DNA of 35,213 nucleotides, taken from the NCBI GenBank assembly GCA_003427395.1, contig BFEA01000073.1, forward strand, positions 2,225,775-2,260,987. The letters run 5' to 3'. The position numbers and the translations under genes were made by a program. Source of the DNA: Chara braunii (taxonomy: Eukaryota > Streptophyta > Charophyceae > Charales > Characeae). The notes beneath the pieces are model-generated. The model made no database searches and had not been told where the DNA came from. It worked only from the letters and a program-made list of their open reading frames with translations. This document shows positions 20,191-29,847 of the stretch, piece after piece. How positions within the stretch are numbered: the stretch's first letter is position 1; each line of letters opens with the position of its first letter.

Positions 20191-20588
20191 GGCAGTGTCG
20201 TGCAGAGCGAAGAGGGTAAGAAAGACTGAGAATCGATAAATTCGGATGGTACCAAAAGGAACCGGAAGGAAACCTCCTCGGGGGAAAGCTTGGGGAAAGC
20301 GGGGGGAAGCAAGCAAGGGACTCAGGAGACCAAAGAAGGCAGAAATAAGGATAGGACAAGCCCCCAGAACTCAGAAGGGGCTGTGTCTAGGAGGCAGTGT
20401 CGTGCATAGCGAAGAGGGTCAGAAAGACAGAGAATCAATAAATCCGGATGGTACCAAAAGGAACCGGAAGGAAATCTCCTCGGGGAAAGCTCCGGGAAAG
20501 CCGGAGGAAGCAAGCAAGGGACTCAAGAGACCAAAGAAGGTAGAAATAAGGATAGGACAAGCCCCCGGAATTCAGAAGGGGCTGTGTC
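20191..20588 (+). repeat. 198-bp tandem duplication inside gag of copy A
   Basis: GGAGGCAGTGTCGTGCA...GGGGCTGTGTCT occurs twice in a row, at about 20191-20388 and 20389-20588, with few differences. Copy B has this segment once. The length is not kept in frame, so the duplication itself disrupts the gag N-terminus of copy A. Confidence 0.9.
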
Positions 20589-22285
20589 TAAGAAAGTGAG
20601 GGTCACGGATGCGAGGCGCAAACTAGCGGAGATAGAAAAAAGGACCGCGAAGTACAAGGCAAGATTGATCGAGGAAATTATGACTGGGAACGAAGAAGGC
20701 CCTCTGCAGGAAGAACCGCGGGACGAATGGAGGACCGACCGAGGCGGAATTGGGCAAGGGGATAAGGGTAGTGACCGTGGGGGAACCCCGAGCAAAAAAA
20801 GGAAAGAGAAAGAGAACTCCCCGGGGATGAAGGCATAGAAAGCTACGAACCCACCAACCATAGATAGTAGGGCTAGCCGTCTGTCGACCACGCCAGCGGT
20901 AACGCGAGGATGTGAAGGACTCTGGAGCCTTAGGGAAAGGGTGTTGGGATGGTTCGACCCGGAAGGAACTGCAAAGACTAGGGAGGAACAAAGGGCCGGC
21001 AAGGAAGGACCGGATACCAGTACGGCGGGCGAGGCCAGTAGCTCCGAAGGCGGCCTCAGGAAGATAGTCTCGTCCCTCGTGCGAGCACTGAACAAAAACC
21101 AGGGCTACCTAGCGGATGCTAAGAAAAAGTTAACGTTTGACGGGGCGAACATCACGGAATTCCTGATAGATTACGAGAATCTGGCCGCGTTGTTGAAATG
21201 GACCGAAGAAGAAAAAATGGACTACTTGGGCAGCATGTGTCTTTGAGCTTGGGGCGGGACATAATGGCCATCGTAGCCGCGAGTCGATCCTGGAAGGAAA
21301 CCCGGGATGTAATGATGAGGAAATACCTGGCAGCTGAGGAGATGACAACAGAGGCCGACTTAGCGGCGGTCCATAGAAAGAACTTCACAACGTACAATGA
21401 CTTGCTACAGGAGTTTACCCTGGTAGCCCTAAGGATCCCCGGGGTTACAGACCGGATAATGAGTAAGTACTTCCTCAGGCAGTTCTCCGAGTTCCACAAG
21501 GACAAGATCCTTTCGGCTTACCAACAGACGAGCAAATTCGTAAGCACCAAGGATGCTGATTTCAGTACGGTAACAGATCTGGCCGAAAAAATTGTAGTGA
21601 CCGAGACATTGCCTTGCTTAAGGAAGGGGAAGTCATAGATCTGACTGGTAGGACAAACGACAAGGTAAAGAAGGGGATTGAAATTCTACATGAACGGGTG
21701 CACGGAGTCGACAACAAGATTGAAAGGGTGGAGAACGCGTTACTGGTTATGTAGGCGCAAGTATCCCGACCCGCCCTCCCTCCCCAAGAAGCCGTAGTTC
21801 CGCCAGGGGTAGCCAATCGAGGGTTCGGACGGAGAGATCCCGCTAATGAGCAATGCAAGTACTGCACCGCGATGGGACATTATGTGCGCCCATGTCCAAG
21901 ACTCAACCATGATATATTCAAAAGGAGATGTACCAGGTCATTAAAGGGAGAGATATTCGGACCACAGGGAGAACGGGTGAATTGGAACTCGCCAAGGGGG
22001 ATGCGGCGGGTCATTATCATGCTCAATGGGCTAGAGATAGCGGCCGAAGAAGCTGAGTCGGTGGTCGATATCATCTGGGATCAACTTTGGGGCCGCGGGC
22101 CGCAGGCCAACTTCATTTTGGAAAACGACGGACGTGATAGGGTGAACGCGACTACTCGGCTAAGGACGGCTGGGAAAAGGATTATCCGTGACACCGTGAT
22201 GGAGGAGGTTGTTGGAAGCTCCGTATCCCAGGCAGAGCCTGAGGCCGGGGAACCAGAGAAAGTCTATGGGAAACCTAGGAAATAG
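20589..22285 (+). pseudogene. gag: Gag of the Ty3-like element, copy A (frameshifted)
   Basis: Structural capsid/nucleocapsid precursor. N-terminal part: SKKVRVTDARRKLAEIEKR, a charged helix, then a Lys/Glu-rich stretch broken by a TAG at 20836. Capsid-like part: a FDGANITEFLIDYENL block at about 21135, then after a one-base loss near 21230 a frame-3 segment with RDIMAIVAASRSWKETRD and TLVALRIPGVTDRIM. Another one-base loss near 21611 puts the rest in frame 2. The zinc knuckle is at 21854-21895, C-KY-C-TAMG-H-YVRP-C, a CX2CX4HX4C match. A TAG at 21752 corresponds to CAA in copy B. The capsid block resembles retrotransposon Gag of plant Ty3 elements. The protein acts in virus-like particles with the protease and pol that follow. 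Confidence 0.8.
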
Positions 22286-23599
22286 GAGCCTACGGACAAA
22301 GTTACCGCCGCTAAAAAGAAGTTTAGGTACCAAATTCCGATTTTAACCATGCCTGAGATCGATGACACCCTTAGCAAGCTACTAGGAACCATGGTGTCGG
22401 TGTCGTTTCAGACCATGCTGCAGGCCAGTCCTAGGTTGCTCAAAGGGCTTAGACAACTGTTGACTCGATGGCGAGTAGAGATAGACGAAACCCCCGAATC
22501 ACCGGAAGGGGAAGGAGAGGAGGAAGCTCCGCAAGAAGTTGTTAACCTTCAAAGGAGTCGCGGGGATTTGGAGGATCTCGAGAAAGTCTTTACGGACATC
22601 CGCCTGAGCTCGCTAGACCGAGAAGGTGGCGAGGTCATGAGGGCACCTCCCGGGACAAAGCTCAGCTTCCATGCGCTACCCGTAGGAAAGTTGAAAATCC
22701 AGATCGGGACTCATCATACCGACGCATTAGTAGACGGGGGAGTGCAAATCACTCTCATAAGGAGAGATTTCACAACAATCACAGGCTGTACGGTAAATAA
22801 GGAAGTAACAGGAACTTCAGGAAGCATCCGGGGAGCCGGTGGGGAAATTTTGTTCGCTGGGTAAGTCACAAAGTGCGCAGTCAAGGCAGGAATCAGGGAG
22901 TCGATCTGGTCGTTCCAGTGGATGATCGTAATGGAGGAAATGGACCACGACATAATCCTCGGGAGACCGTGGTGTGCAAATGTAGAAATGATAGGTATGC
23001 ACTTGCATGATGGCACGTACATGGTAGATATAGAGGACCCAGTGATCGGCCGGGGAGAGCTCCTCCGACTCCTTGGGACGGGAGGAGACCCTCCGAAGGG
23101 GAAGTTAGCAACATGGTCACCATCTTTCGAACATAGCGCATGGAAGGGGGCTTTTGCGCGGATGGAGGGCATGAGAGAAAGAGTAGAAATCATGATCGAG
23201 GAAGCATTCAATAAAAAGGAATGTATCAAGATGGGCTTGCCCCAGAAGAAGAGGAGGCAGGAGGACGAAGTCTTAGGTGTTATGGTGGCAAAAAGAGAAT
23301 CAGAAGTCGAACTCGGGGCCAGCCTGCCTAAACGGAAGGAAGTGCGCATGGACGTACCAGAAGTCGCACTCGAGATTCCCGATTTACTACAACTCATCAA
23401 GGCCATCAGATACCACAACGTAGGAGTGGACTCGGTTGCATTGGCCAAATTCGAAGGAGAAGTGCAAAAGGGGTATTGTCTAAACAAAAAATTAGTCAGT
23501 ATTCAACCACGAATCGTAGAAGTGGCGAGGGCAATCCCGACTGTTCATTTTTCAGGAGAAAGATTCCGAAAGGAAGTGTTCGAAAATACAAGCCGGTAG
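22286..23599 (+). pseudogene. Gag-pol protease region, copy A (retropepsin-like, variant active site)
   Basis: Continues frame 2 of gag. The segment after the TAG at 22283 has a linker with MPEIDDTLSKLLGTMVSVSF. The protease active-site loop is DALVDGGVQITLIRRDF at about 22721-22771, with D-G-G in place of the usual D-(T/S)-G. Copy B also has VDGGAEIILI. The C-terminal hydrophobic-G motif is DIILGRPWC. A TAA at 22862 replaces a Tyr codon (TAT in B). The frame ends at TAG 23597 in an overlap with pol, which is in the -1 frame. The retropepsin would cleave the polyprotein. Whether DGG is active is unclear, but both copies keep it. Confidence 0.75.
23548..23599 (+). promoter_or_regulatory. Likely -1 ribosomal frameshift region, gag-pro to pol (copy A, degraded heptamer)
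   Basis: Gag-pro is read in frame 2 until TAG 23597. Pol is open in frame 1 across the overlap. At 23548-23554 the 0-frame reads CAT TTT TCA, that is T TTT TCA. Copy B has T TTT TTA at the same codons, a canonical slippery heptamer, so copy A probably lost it by one T-to-C change. Downstream TTCC-GAAA-GGAA (about 23565-23577) could make a short hairpin, though it is weak. Confidence 0.5.
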
Positions 23600-25302
23600 G
23601 AAAGAAAGCAAAACCGGTCTCGATCCTGCTAGAGACATCAAAGGAAGAGGCTATGGAGAAGGAGGAGGAAGTCCTCCGGGTGATCCGAGAGAGGTGAGCA
23701 ATGGAAGGGCATCGGATACCAGCTGAGGTAGCTGATACAATGAAGATAGGGGTAGAGGGATTCTTAACGGAGGAAGAAACCCTCCTGATAAAAAAAACCT
23801 GCCAGGAGTTTCACCTGGCATTTGCCTTTAGCGACCACTAGAAGGGGCGGTTGGACGCAAAGCTAATTCCTCCGGTCAGAATCCACACGGTAGAGCATGA
23901 GTGCTAGAATGACAAAGGTCCAGCCTATGAATTTGGGATAGCAGGAAAAGTGACAGACGTTCTCCGAGCAAAGATGAACTCCTTCATTGCAGAACCTACG
24001 GCGTCGCCATACGCAAACCGGTGGTTCGTCTTTCGGAAGCCCAACAAGACTCTGAGGTGGATTCAGGATCTGTAGAAGTTGAATGCGGTAACAATCCGGG
24101 ATGTTGGCTCACTGCCTCAGGCCGATTTATTAGCAGAGTCGCACGCCGGCCGGAGCATTTACTCCCTGATCGATCTGTACTCAGGGTACGACCAACTTCC
24201 ATTGGATGTTCGGGACAGGCCATACACCGCAATGCACACCCCCGTAGGACAGCTGCAGATGCAGGTGACCCCTATGGGTTTCACAAACGCGGTAGCCGAA
24301 GCGCAACAGAGAATGCTTGCCGTAGCCGAGGACATGTTCCCAGAGAAGTGTGAGCCCTACATCGATGACAACCCGATCAAAAGCGCGCAAGAGAGGGACG
24401 AAACGGAAGTCCAGCCGGGAATTCGAAGATTTGTATGGAACCATCTACAGGACATCAAGGACTTACTCCGCTGGTTCCTAGTATACAACATCACGGCTAG
24501 CGGACCAAAGAGTATTCTAGCAGTACCGGAAGTAACTATTCTAGAATTTCGCTGTGGTACTTACGGTAGGAAGCCAAATCCGGCGAAGACAGACAAAATA
24601 TCACAGTGCCCAACACCCCTGCGCACGACAACGGAGGTAAGAGCATTCCTAGGCATGGTCGGCTTTGGTAGGATCTTCATTAAAAATTTTGCCAAGATTG
24701 TTGAGCCTATCCGGGTTATGATTAGAGAAGAAGGGACCATCGATTGGACGGAGGAGCGAGAAGGAGCCGTCCAAACCCTCAAAGATATACTGACATCGAA
24801 GCAAGTCGCCTTGTCGGCACCCTGCTTTAATGACGAAGTGGGACGACCATTCATCCTAGAAACGGATGGAGGACCCCTGGCCGTAGGAGGCGTACTGATT
24901 CAAAGGGATGAGGAACGAAAAGAGAGGCCAATTAGGTTCGAAAGTAGAACCCTGAACTCGGCACTGACTGAGCAGATGAACAGGGTAGTGCAACACTTGC
25001 TACGACACTATATTAAACCACCAGTACCTTTGTTAGAATGGCGGTACTCGCAGTTCAAGAAGGAGGTCTTAGCCATCTTACCTTGCCTCAAGACCTTCCA
25101 AGCCTACCTATCTGGGAGGCGGTTCGTCCTTAGGATCGATCCGACGAATGTTGCAGGGGCCTTAAAGAATTACAGGCCTATAGATCCGACGGTGGGGAGA
25201 TAGGTAGGATTTATCTGGTAGTTCGATTACAAAATCGAACGGATTGCGGGAATAAAAAACAAGGCCAATGGGCTGAGTCGGGTCTGCATCACTCCCGAAG
25301 GG
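23588..25302 (+). pseudogene. pol: Pol: reverse transcriptase and RNase H, copy A
   Basis: Frame 1, opening at RKYKPVGKKAKPV. RT motifs in order: WFVFRKPNKTLRWIQDL, SLIDLYSGYDQLPL (motif A Asp at 24172-24174), QVTPMGFTNA, YIDD at 24358-24369 (catalytic pair intact), FLGMVGFGRIFIKNF. RNase H: FILETDGGPLAVGGVLIQRD, YSQFKKEVLAI, LRIDPTNV, then NKANGLSRV, where the usual AD is AN (AAT at 25267-25269). In-frame stops are TGA 23695, TAG 23839, TAG 23905, TAG 24073, TAG 25201 and TAG 25219. Family knowledge puts Trp or Gln at most of these sites. The tether to connection order is that of Ty3/gypsy (RT-RH-INT). It is dead as sequenced. Confidence 0.88.
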
Positions 25303-26846
25303 GTGGAGGATGCGAAGCCCATAGACGCATTCCTTGAATACGAAGGAGGAACTTTTGCGGTGGATAACGAAATGATGAGCGAAGGATGCGCGTCGGGAGA
25401 GTTGTTGATCTGGACTTTGGAGAAGGGGGCACCTGCCATAGTAGCGGAACTCAGAAAAGCACCAGTCACCACTCCAGGTCGCAAAGAGGAGAAAGATTCA
25501 TGGGGAGCGATAGTAGGACCGAAGGAGGAACTAATAGCAATGACGGTTGAGGGAGGCCGGGAAGCCGTGATGAGCTTCGTGGAATCTTGGGAAAGGAAAG
25601 AGTTGCGATGAATGGTAAACCAAATGCAGGAGAGAAAGGATGAGGATCAGGAAGGGAAGGAGTTTTTCTATGCCCAGATATACGAAGGGATCTTTCGGGA
25701 GATCGGATTGTTGATGGAAGGAAATATACAACACATGGAAGTCGGCATTAAAGCAAGGGAGGAGGCCGAAAGGTACATCCTCAGAGGCGACCATTTGTTC
25801 CGAAAGGTGCTATGCCTAGAAGAGTTGTGTGTGGAAGATCTAGGCAGTTAGACGTTATCCAGGCAATGCACAGCGGATTAGCAGGAGGACATCGATCGTC
25901 CAAAGGAACTCTTGCAAAATAACGCCACTCTATTATTGGCCAGGCATGGCAGGCATGGTCGCCATATACTACCAGACATGCCTTATCTGCCAGGAACGAA
26001 GTTCGACACGTGTCTTTAAGCCGCTTAGACTAACGCGGGTGCTAGGGTCGGGATATCTGGTCCACCTTGACCTTTCAGTTGCCTGTATCGATAGATGGGT
26101 ATAAGTATATCCTGGATGCGTGAGACAACTTTAGTGGGTTCGTGGAGGCGGTCGCTCTCAAGAAAAAGATAGGGAGAAGTGTAGTGGACTGGATAGAAGA
26201 CTTCTACTTAAGGCATCCTTCGTTATGAGGTTTATAGTGGACAATGAGACATAATTTGTGAACCAAAAAGTATTGGGAGTGCTTAAGAGACTCTGCGTAC
26301 CAATCAAACTCATCGAGCCATATCACCCGGAGGCCAATGCATCTGTGGAAAGAGGGCACCGAACCTTAAAGAACACGATTGCGAAGCTCGCTACAGACAA
26401 TCTGGGAAGTTGGCCTAGGTATCTTAAGCAGACTGTCTTCTCAGAGAACATGACACCTAAGAGGACAACGAGATGTATCCCAGCAGAACTTTGGTACAAA
26501 AGAGAGATCGACTTTTCCGTCGAAGCCTTGATACCTACCTGGAACAGGTTAGATGATGATCCGCGAATGACCACGAAAGAGTTAATTGAGGCGAGGTGCC
26601 AACAAGTCCTTAAGAACGAAGAAGTCATGGAAGACATCGCCAACCGGGTACTAGACAGCAAAATGAGGGACGAAGCAAGGTGGGACCAGGTTAAGAATAT
26701 CAGAAAGGAGCCACTTCAGGTGGGGGAGACAGTATTGCTAAGGAACTCGACACTAGAAAGTGGCTAGGGTCTGGACAGTTGGGGAGGAGGCTCAAAGGCC
26801 CCTACCGGGTCGCCAAGCGGGGAGGAGGTTCAAAGGCCCCTACCTA
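25303..26846 (+). pseudogene. Integrase region of pol, copy A (frameshifted)
   Basis: After an RH-INT linker (stops TGA 25609 and TAG 25849) the HHCC zinc-binding region is seen across a frame change: H-SGLAGG-H in frame 3 at 25869-25895 and C-LI-C in frame 2 near 25983, with YWPGM between. The core has HLDLSV (first Asp), a frame change, then FIVDNET (second Asp, before a TAA at about 26249) and YHPEANASVERGHRTLKN (catalytic Glu). The C-terminus has a KGPYRVAKR block, the GPY/F module of Ty3-type integrases, after another frame change near 26760. The protein would insert element cDNA into the host genome. No chromodomain is visible before the inverted junction at about 26846. Confidence 0.8.
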
Positions 26847-26850
26847 CTTT
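26781..26850. repeat. Head-on junction of copies A and B with a 26-bp local duplication
   Basis: GGGGAGGAGGCTCAAAGGCC continuing to 26806 is repeated, with one mismatch, at 26819-26844. Immediately after the second copy, plus-strand homology to integrase ends and the sequence is the reverse complement of the pol start (matching 23585-23625 of copy A). The breakpoint is therefore at about 26845. Confidence 0.75.
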
Positions 26851-27205
26851 CTTGCTTACTGGTTTGTACTTTCGTGCACTTCCTTCCGGGATCTTTCTTC
26901 TAAAAAATGAACGGTCGGGATTGTCTTTGTTGTCCCCGCGATACAAGGCTGAATACTGATTACTTTCTCATTCAGACAGTAGCCCTTTCGCACTTCCTCT
27001 TCGAATTTGGCAAGCGTTGTCGAGTCTACCCCTACTTTGTGGTATTTGATAGTTTTCATGAGCTGTTGCAGATCCGGGATTTCGAGCGCGATTTCTGGTA
27101 CCTCCTCCTCCGTGTCTTTTTGCTTGGACAAATTGACTCCTTGATCTACCTCCAATTCCTTTTCTGCTACCATGACGCCTATGACCTCATCTTCCTGCCT
27201 TCTTT
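26850..27205 (-). pseudogene. Pol N-terminus and gag-pro end, copy B (truncated by inversion)
   Basis: On the minus strand PEIALEIPDLQQLMKTIKYH, VRKGYCLNEKVISIQP and TVHFLEERSRKEVHESTNQ match copy A 23350-23599. A one-base loss near 27205 separates it from the protease frame upstream. The 0-frame ends at the same codon as in copy A, while the -1 frame runs into KYKPVSKKV before the junction. All of RT, RNase H and integrase are missing from copy B. Confidence 0.75.
26901..26907 (-). promoter_or_regulatory. Slippery heptamer T TTT TTA (copy B)
   Basis: On the minus strand the 0-frame reads CAT TTT TTA GAA, giving the X XXY YYZ heptamer U UUU UUA, the same type used in retroviral -1 frameshifting. 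The 0-frame stop follows about 45 bases later, at the same place as in copy A. Position, spacing and frame all agree with a gag-pro to pol -1 shift. Confidence 0.6.
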
Positions 27206-28267
27206 TCTTTTTGGTAAGCCCATCTTAATCCACTCCTTCTTACTGAACACCTCTTCAATCATGATTTCCACCCGCTCTCTCGTTCCCTCCATTCGAGCGA
27301 AAACCTCCATTCGAGCGCTATCTTCGAACGAAGGCGACCATGTCGCCAGTTTTCCTTTAGGCTGGTCTCCTTCTGTCCCAATGAGTCGAAGGAGCTCCCC
27401 ACGACCAGTTCCCAGGTCCTCTATATCTACCATGTACGTCCCGTCATGCAAATGCATCCCTATTATTTCTACATTGGCACACCATGTTCTTCCGAGGATT
27501 ATGTCGTGGTCCATCTCGTCTAGCACGGTCATCCGTTGAAATGACCAGATTGACTCCCGAACGCCCGCCTTGACTGCGCACTTAGTGACATACCCTGAGA
27601 ATGGGATTTGCCCACTGGCTCCCCAGATGTTCCCCATTACTTCCTTGTTAACTACACAACCGATGATTGTTGCGAAATCTCTCCTTATGAGTATGATTTC
27701 CGCACCTCCATCTACTACATCGTCGGAGTGATGGGTCTCGATCTGAACTTTTAGCTTTCCTACGGGCAGCGCATGGAAACTGAGCTTCGTTCCGGGCGGC
27801 GCTCTCATGACTTCCCCGCCTTCACGATCTGGTAAGCTTAAGCGGATTTCTGCGAAAGCCTTTTCTAAGTGTTTCAAATCTTCAGGATTCATTTGAAGGT
27901 TAGCGACTTCTTGCGGAGTTTCCTCCACCTCCACTCGTCGGCAAGTAAACAGTTGCCTAAGCCCTTTGAGCAACCTAGGACATGCCTGTAGCATGGTCTG
28001 AAAAGACACTGACACCATGGTTCCCAGCAGCTTACCAAGGGTGTCGTCGATCTCTGACATGGTTAGAATCGGAATCTGATACCTGAATTTCTTCTTTGCC
28101 ACAGCGGCCTTGTCGGCGGATTTTTCTTCCCTAGGTTTTCCGTAGACTTTCTCTGATCCCCTAGTCTTAGGCTCTGTTTGGATCGTGGTACCTCCTGCCA
28201 CTTTTTCCATTACTGTATCATGGATAACTTTTTTCACCGTTGCTCCTTGCTGAGTGGTCGCGTTCAC
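27179..28267 (-). CDS. Gag C-terminus and protease region, copy B (362 codons without stop)
   Basis: The longest unbroken frame of either copy. It matches copy A 22140-23265 throughout. Landmarks are KKKFRYQIPILTMSEIDDTL, APPGTKLSFHALPVGKLK, DDVVDGGAEIILIRRDF (active-site loop with DGG), VTKCAVKAGVRESIWSF, DEMDHDIILGRTWCANVE and HDGTYMVDIEDL. The GYVTK Tyr that is a stop in copy A is intact here. The first codon is only where the frame opens; the true start is in gag. The end at 27179 is made by a one-base loss, not by the natural end of the frame. Confidence 0.78.
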   Translation of the reverse strand: MNATTQQGATVKKVIHDTVMEKVAGGTTIQTEPKTRGSEKVYGKPREEKSADKAAVAKKKFRYQIPILTMSEIDDTLGKLLGTMVSVSFQTMLQACPRLLKGLRQLFTCRRVEVEETPQEVANLQMNPEDLKHLEKAFAEIRLSLPDREGGEVMRAPPGTKLSFHALPVGKLKVQIETHHSDDVVDGGAEIILIRRDFATIIGCVVNKEVMGNIWGASGQIPFSGYVTKCAVKAGVRESIWSFQRMTVLDEMDHDIILGRTWCANVEIIGMHLHDGTYMVDIEDLGTGRGELLRLIGTEGDQPKGKLATWSPSFEDSARMEVFARMEGTRERVEIMIEEVFSKKEWIKMGLPKRKEGRKMRS

Positions 28268-29264
28268 CCTATCGTGTCTATCATTTTCTAGGATAAAGTT
28301 TACCTACTCCCCACGCCCTCGGGGCTGGTCCCAGACGATATCGGCAATGGGTTCGGCCTCTACTGCTGCTATATCCAGTTTATTGAGAGCAATAACGGCA
28401 TGCCACATCCCTCCAGGGGAGTTTCAATTCACTCGTTCCCCTCTGAGCCAGAGGATTTCTTCTTTTTGTGACCTGATGCACATTTTTCTCATGATATCGT
28501 GGTTGAGCTTTGGGCAAGGTCGCACAAAATGCCCGATCGTTATGCACTACAATCAGTGTTCATTGGCAGGATCTCTCCTGTTGAACCCTCGGTTGGCCAC
28601 TCCCGTCGGGACCACGACTTCTTGGGGAGGGAGGGGGGGTTTGGATACTTGCGCTTGTATTACCATCAAACTATCTTATTGTCGACTCCGTGCACACGTT
28701 CATGTAGGCTTTCTATCCCGTTTTTTATCTTATCCCCTATCTTGCTGGTTTGATCTATGACTCCCCCCTCTTTAAGCAACGCCAACGACTCAATCACTAC
28801 CGTTCTCTCGGCAAGGTCCGTTACCGTACTAAAATCAACATCCCTCATGCTAACGAATTTGTTCGTTTGCTGGTATGTTGGCAAAATTTTGTCCTTGTCG
28901 AATTCGGAGAAGTGCCTGAGGAAATACTTTCTCATTATTCGATCCGTTACCCCGGGGATCCTCAACGCCACCAGGGTAAATTCTCTCAGGAAGTCGTTGT
29001 ACATGGCGAAGGTCTTCCTTTGTACTGCCGCTAACTCAGCTTCTGTTGCCATCTTCTTTGTCTCCAGGTATTTTCTCATCATCACATCCCGGGTTTCCTT
29101 CTAATACTTGCGGGCGGCGACGATTGTCATTATGTCTCGCCTTAGGCTAAGCAACACATGCTGCTCTAAGTGATCCATCTTTTCTTCTTCACGCCATTTT
29201 AGTAATGCTATCAGGTTCTCGTAGTGTATTAGGAACTCTGTGAGGTTTGCTTCATCAAATGTCA
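28268..29264 (-). pseudogene. gag: Gag capsid and zinc knuckle region, copy B (broken)
   Basis: Minus-strand frame 29085-28666 holds MMRKYLETKKMATEAELAAV, TLVALRIPGVTDRIMRKYF, NKFVSMRDVDFSTVTDL and HERVHGVDNKIV. Upstream, TFDEANLTEFLIHYENL joins across a TAG at 29101-29103 that is TGG in copy A. A deletion of about 20 bp near 28665 shifts the frame. The zinc knuckle at about 28510-28560 keeps GHFVRPC, but the first Cys has become TGA and a TAG follows, so it is dead. Confidence 0.75.
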
Positions 29265-29395
29265 GTTTTTTCCTATGTTACCAATGGTCCGGAGATCGGA
29301 CGTCTCCCCCGGACGTCTCCCCGGACGTGAGGTACCCCCGTCGTCCGGATTTCCGGACGACGACTTTTTGGCACAAAAAAAANAGACAGTGTCAG

Positions 29396-29434
29396 ACACA
29401 CACACACACACACAAGGGGGATGTGACCGCCGAC

Positions 29435-29494
<60 letters not shown>
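29396..29494. repeat. (CA)n and (GA)n microsatellites
   Basis: CA repeats at 29396-29414 and GA repeats at 29439-29494, inside the inserted element. The N at 29383 lies in an A-run just before. ORFs crossing them are artefacts. Confidence 0.95.
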
Positions 29495-29497
<3 letters not shown>

Positions 29498-29577
29498 TCA
29501 ACGAGTGTTGTTGTGCGTCACGGCGTAGCTGTGGCGGGGTCCACTTGTTATATCAATAGCCGAAAATGCAGTTGTCA

Positions 29578-29657
29578 GGATTTGAACCTGGGTAGCTGTC
29601 AGTCATGTGTGTGCATAACAAGTGTTTGTGACTTAACACACTGGCTAAACTATATCC
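29578..29657 (-). ncRNA. tRNA-like Pol III unit (SINE head or tRNA relic)
   Basis: On the minus strand TAGTTTAGCCAG at 29652-29641 fits an A box and GGTTCAAATCC at 29588-29578 fits a B box, 52 bases apart. The B box sits in a T-arm-like hairpin, CAGG-TTCAAAT-CCTG, with a seven-base loop. The spacing is longer than in class I tRNAs and closer to class II tRNAs or tRNA-derived SINEs. The acceptor ends do not pair well (GGATATA with ACAACTG), so it is not an intact tRNA gene. Confidence 0.5.
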
Positions 29658-29847
29658 ATTTTTTTGCAGTGTGGCACATTGGGGTTGAGGAGGGTCACGT
29701 CAGTTATTTACCCCCCCCCCCGGCCCCCCGTTCGCGAGCGGCGGCCAGTGGTCAGCACGACAGCAGCGGGTGGCCTGCTATTTAACCCCCCCCCAGCGTC
29801 ATGGTTGCTGCTATCTGCGCACGTGGTCAGTGCCACGTGGCAATTTG

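Noticed and set aside
22714-23487. 257-codon minus-strand frame
   Set aside because: Antisense to the protease region of copy A, whose own frame is supported by copy B and by DGG and ILG motifs.
16966-25221. Alternative genetic code or programmed readthrough as an explanation of the many in-frame stops
   Set aside because: TAG, TGA and TAA all occur, standing for both Trp and Gln, and differ between the two copies. Single-base frameshifts are also present. Simple decay explains all of this.
26907-27539. 210-codon plus-strand frame
   Set aside because: Antisense to the protease and pol start of copy B.
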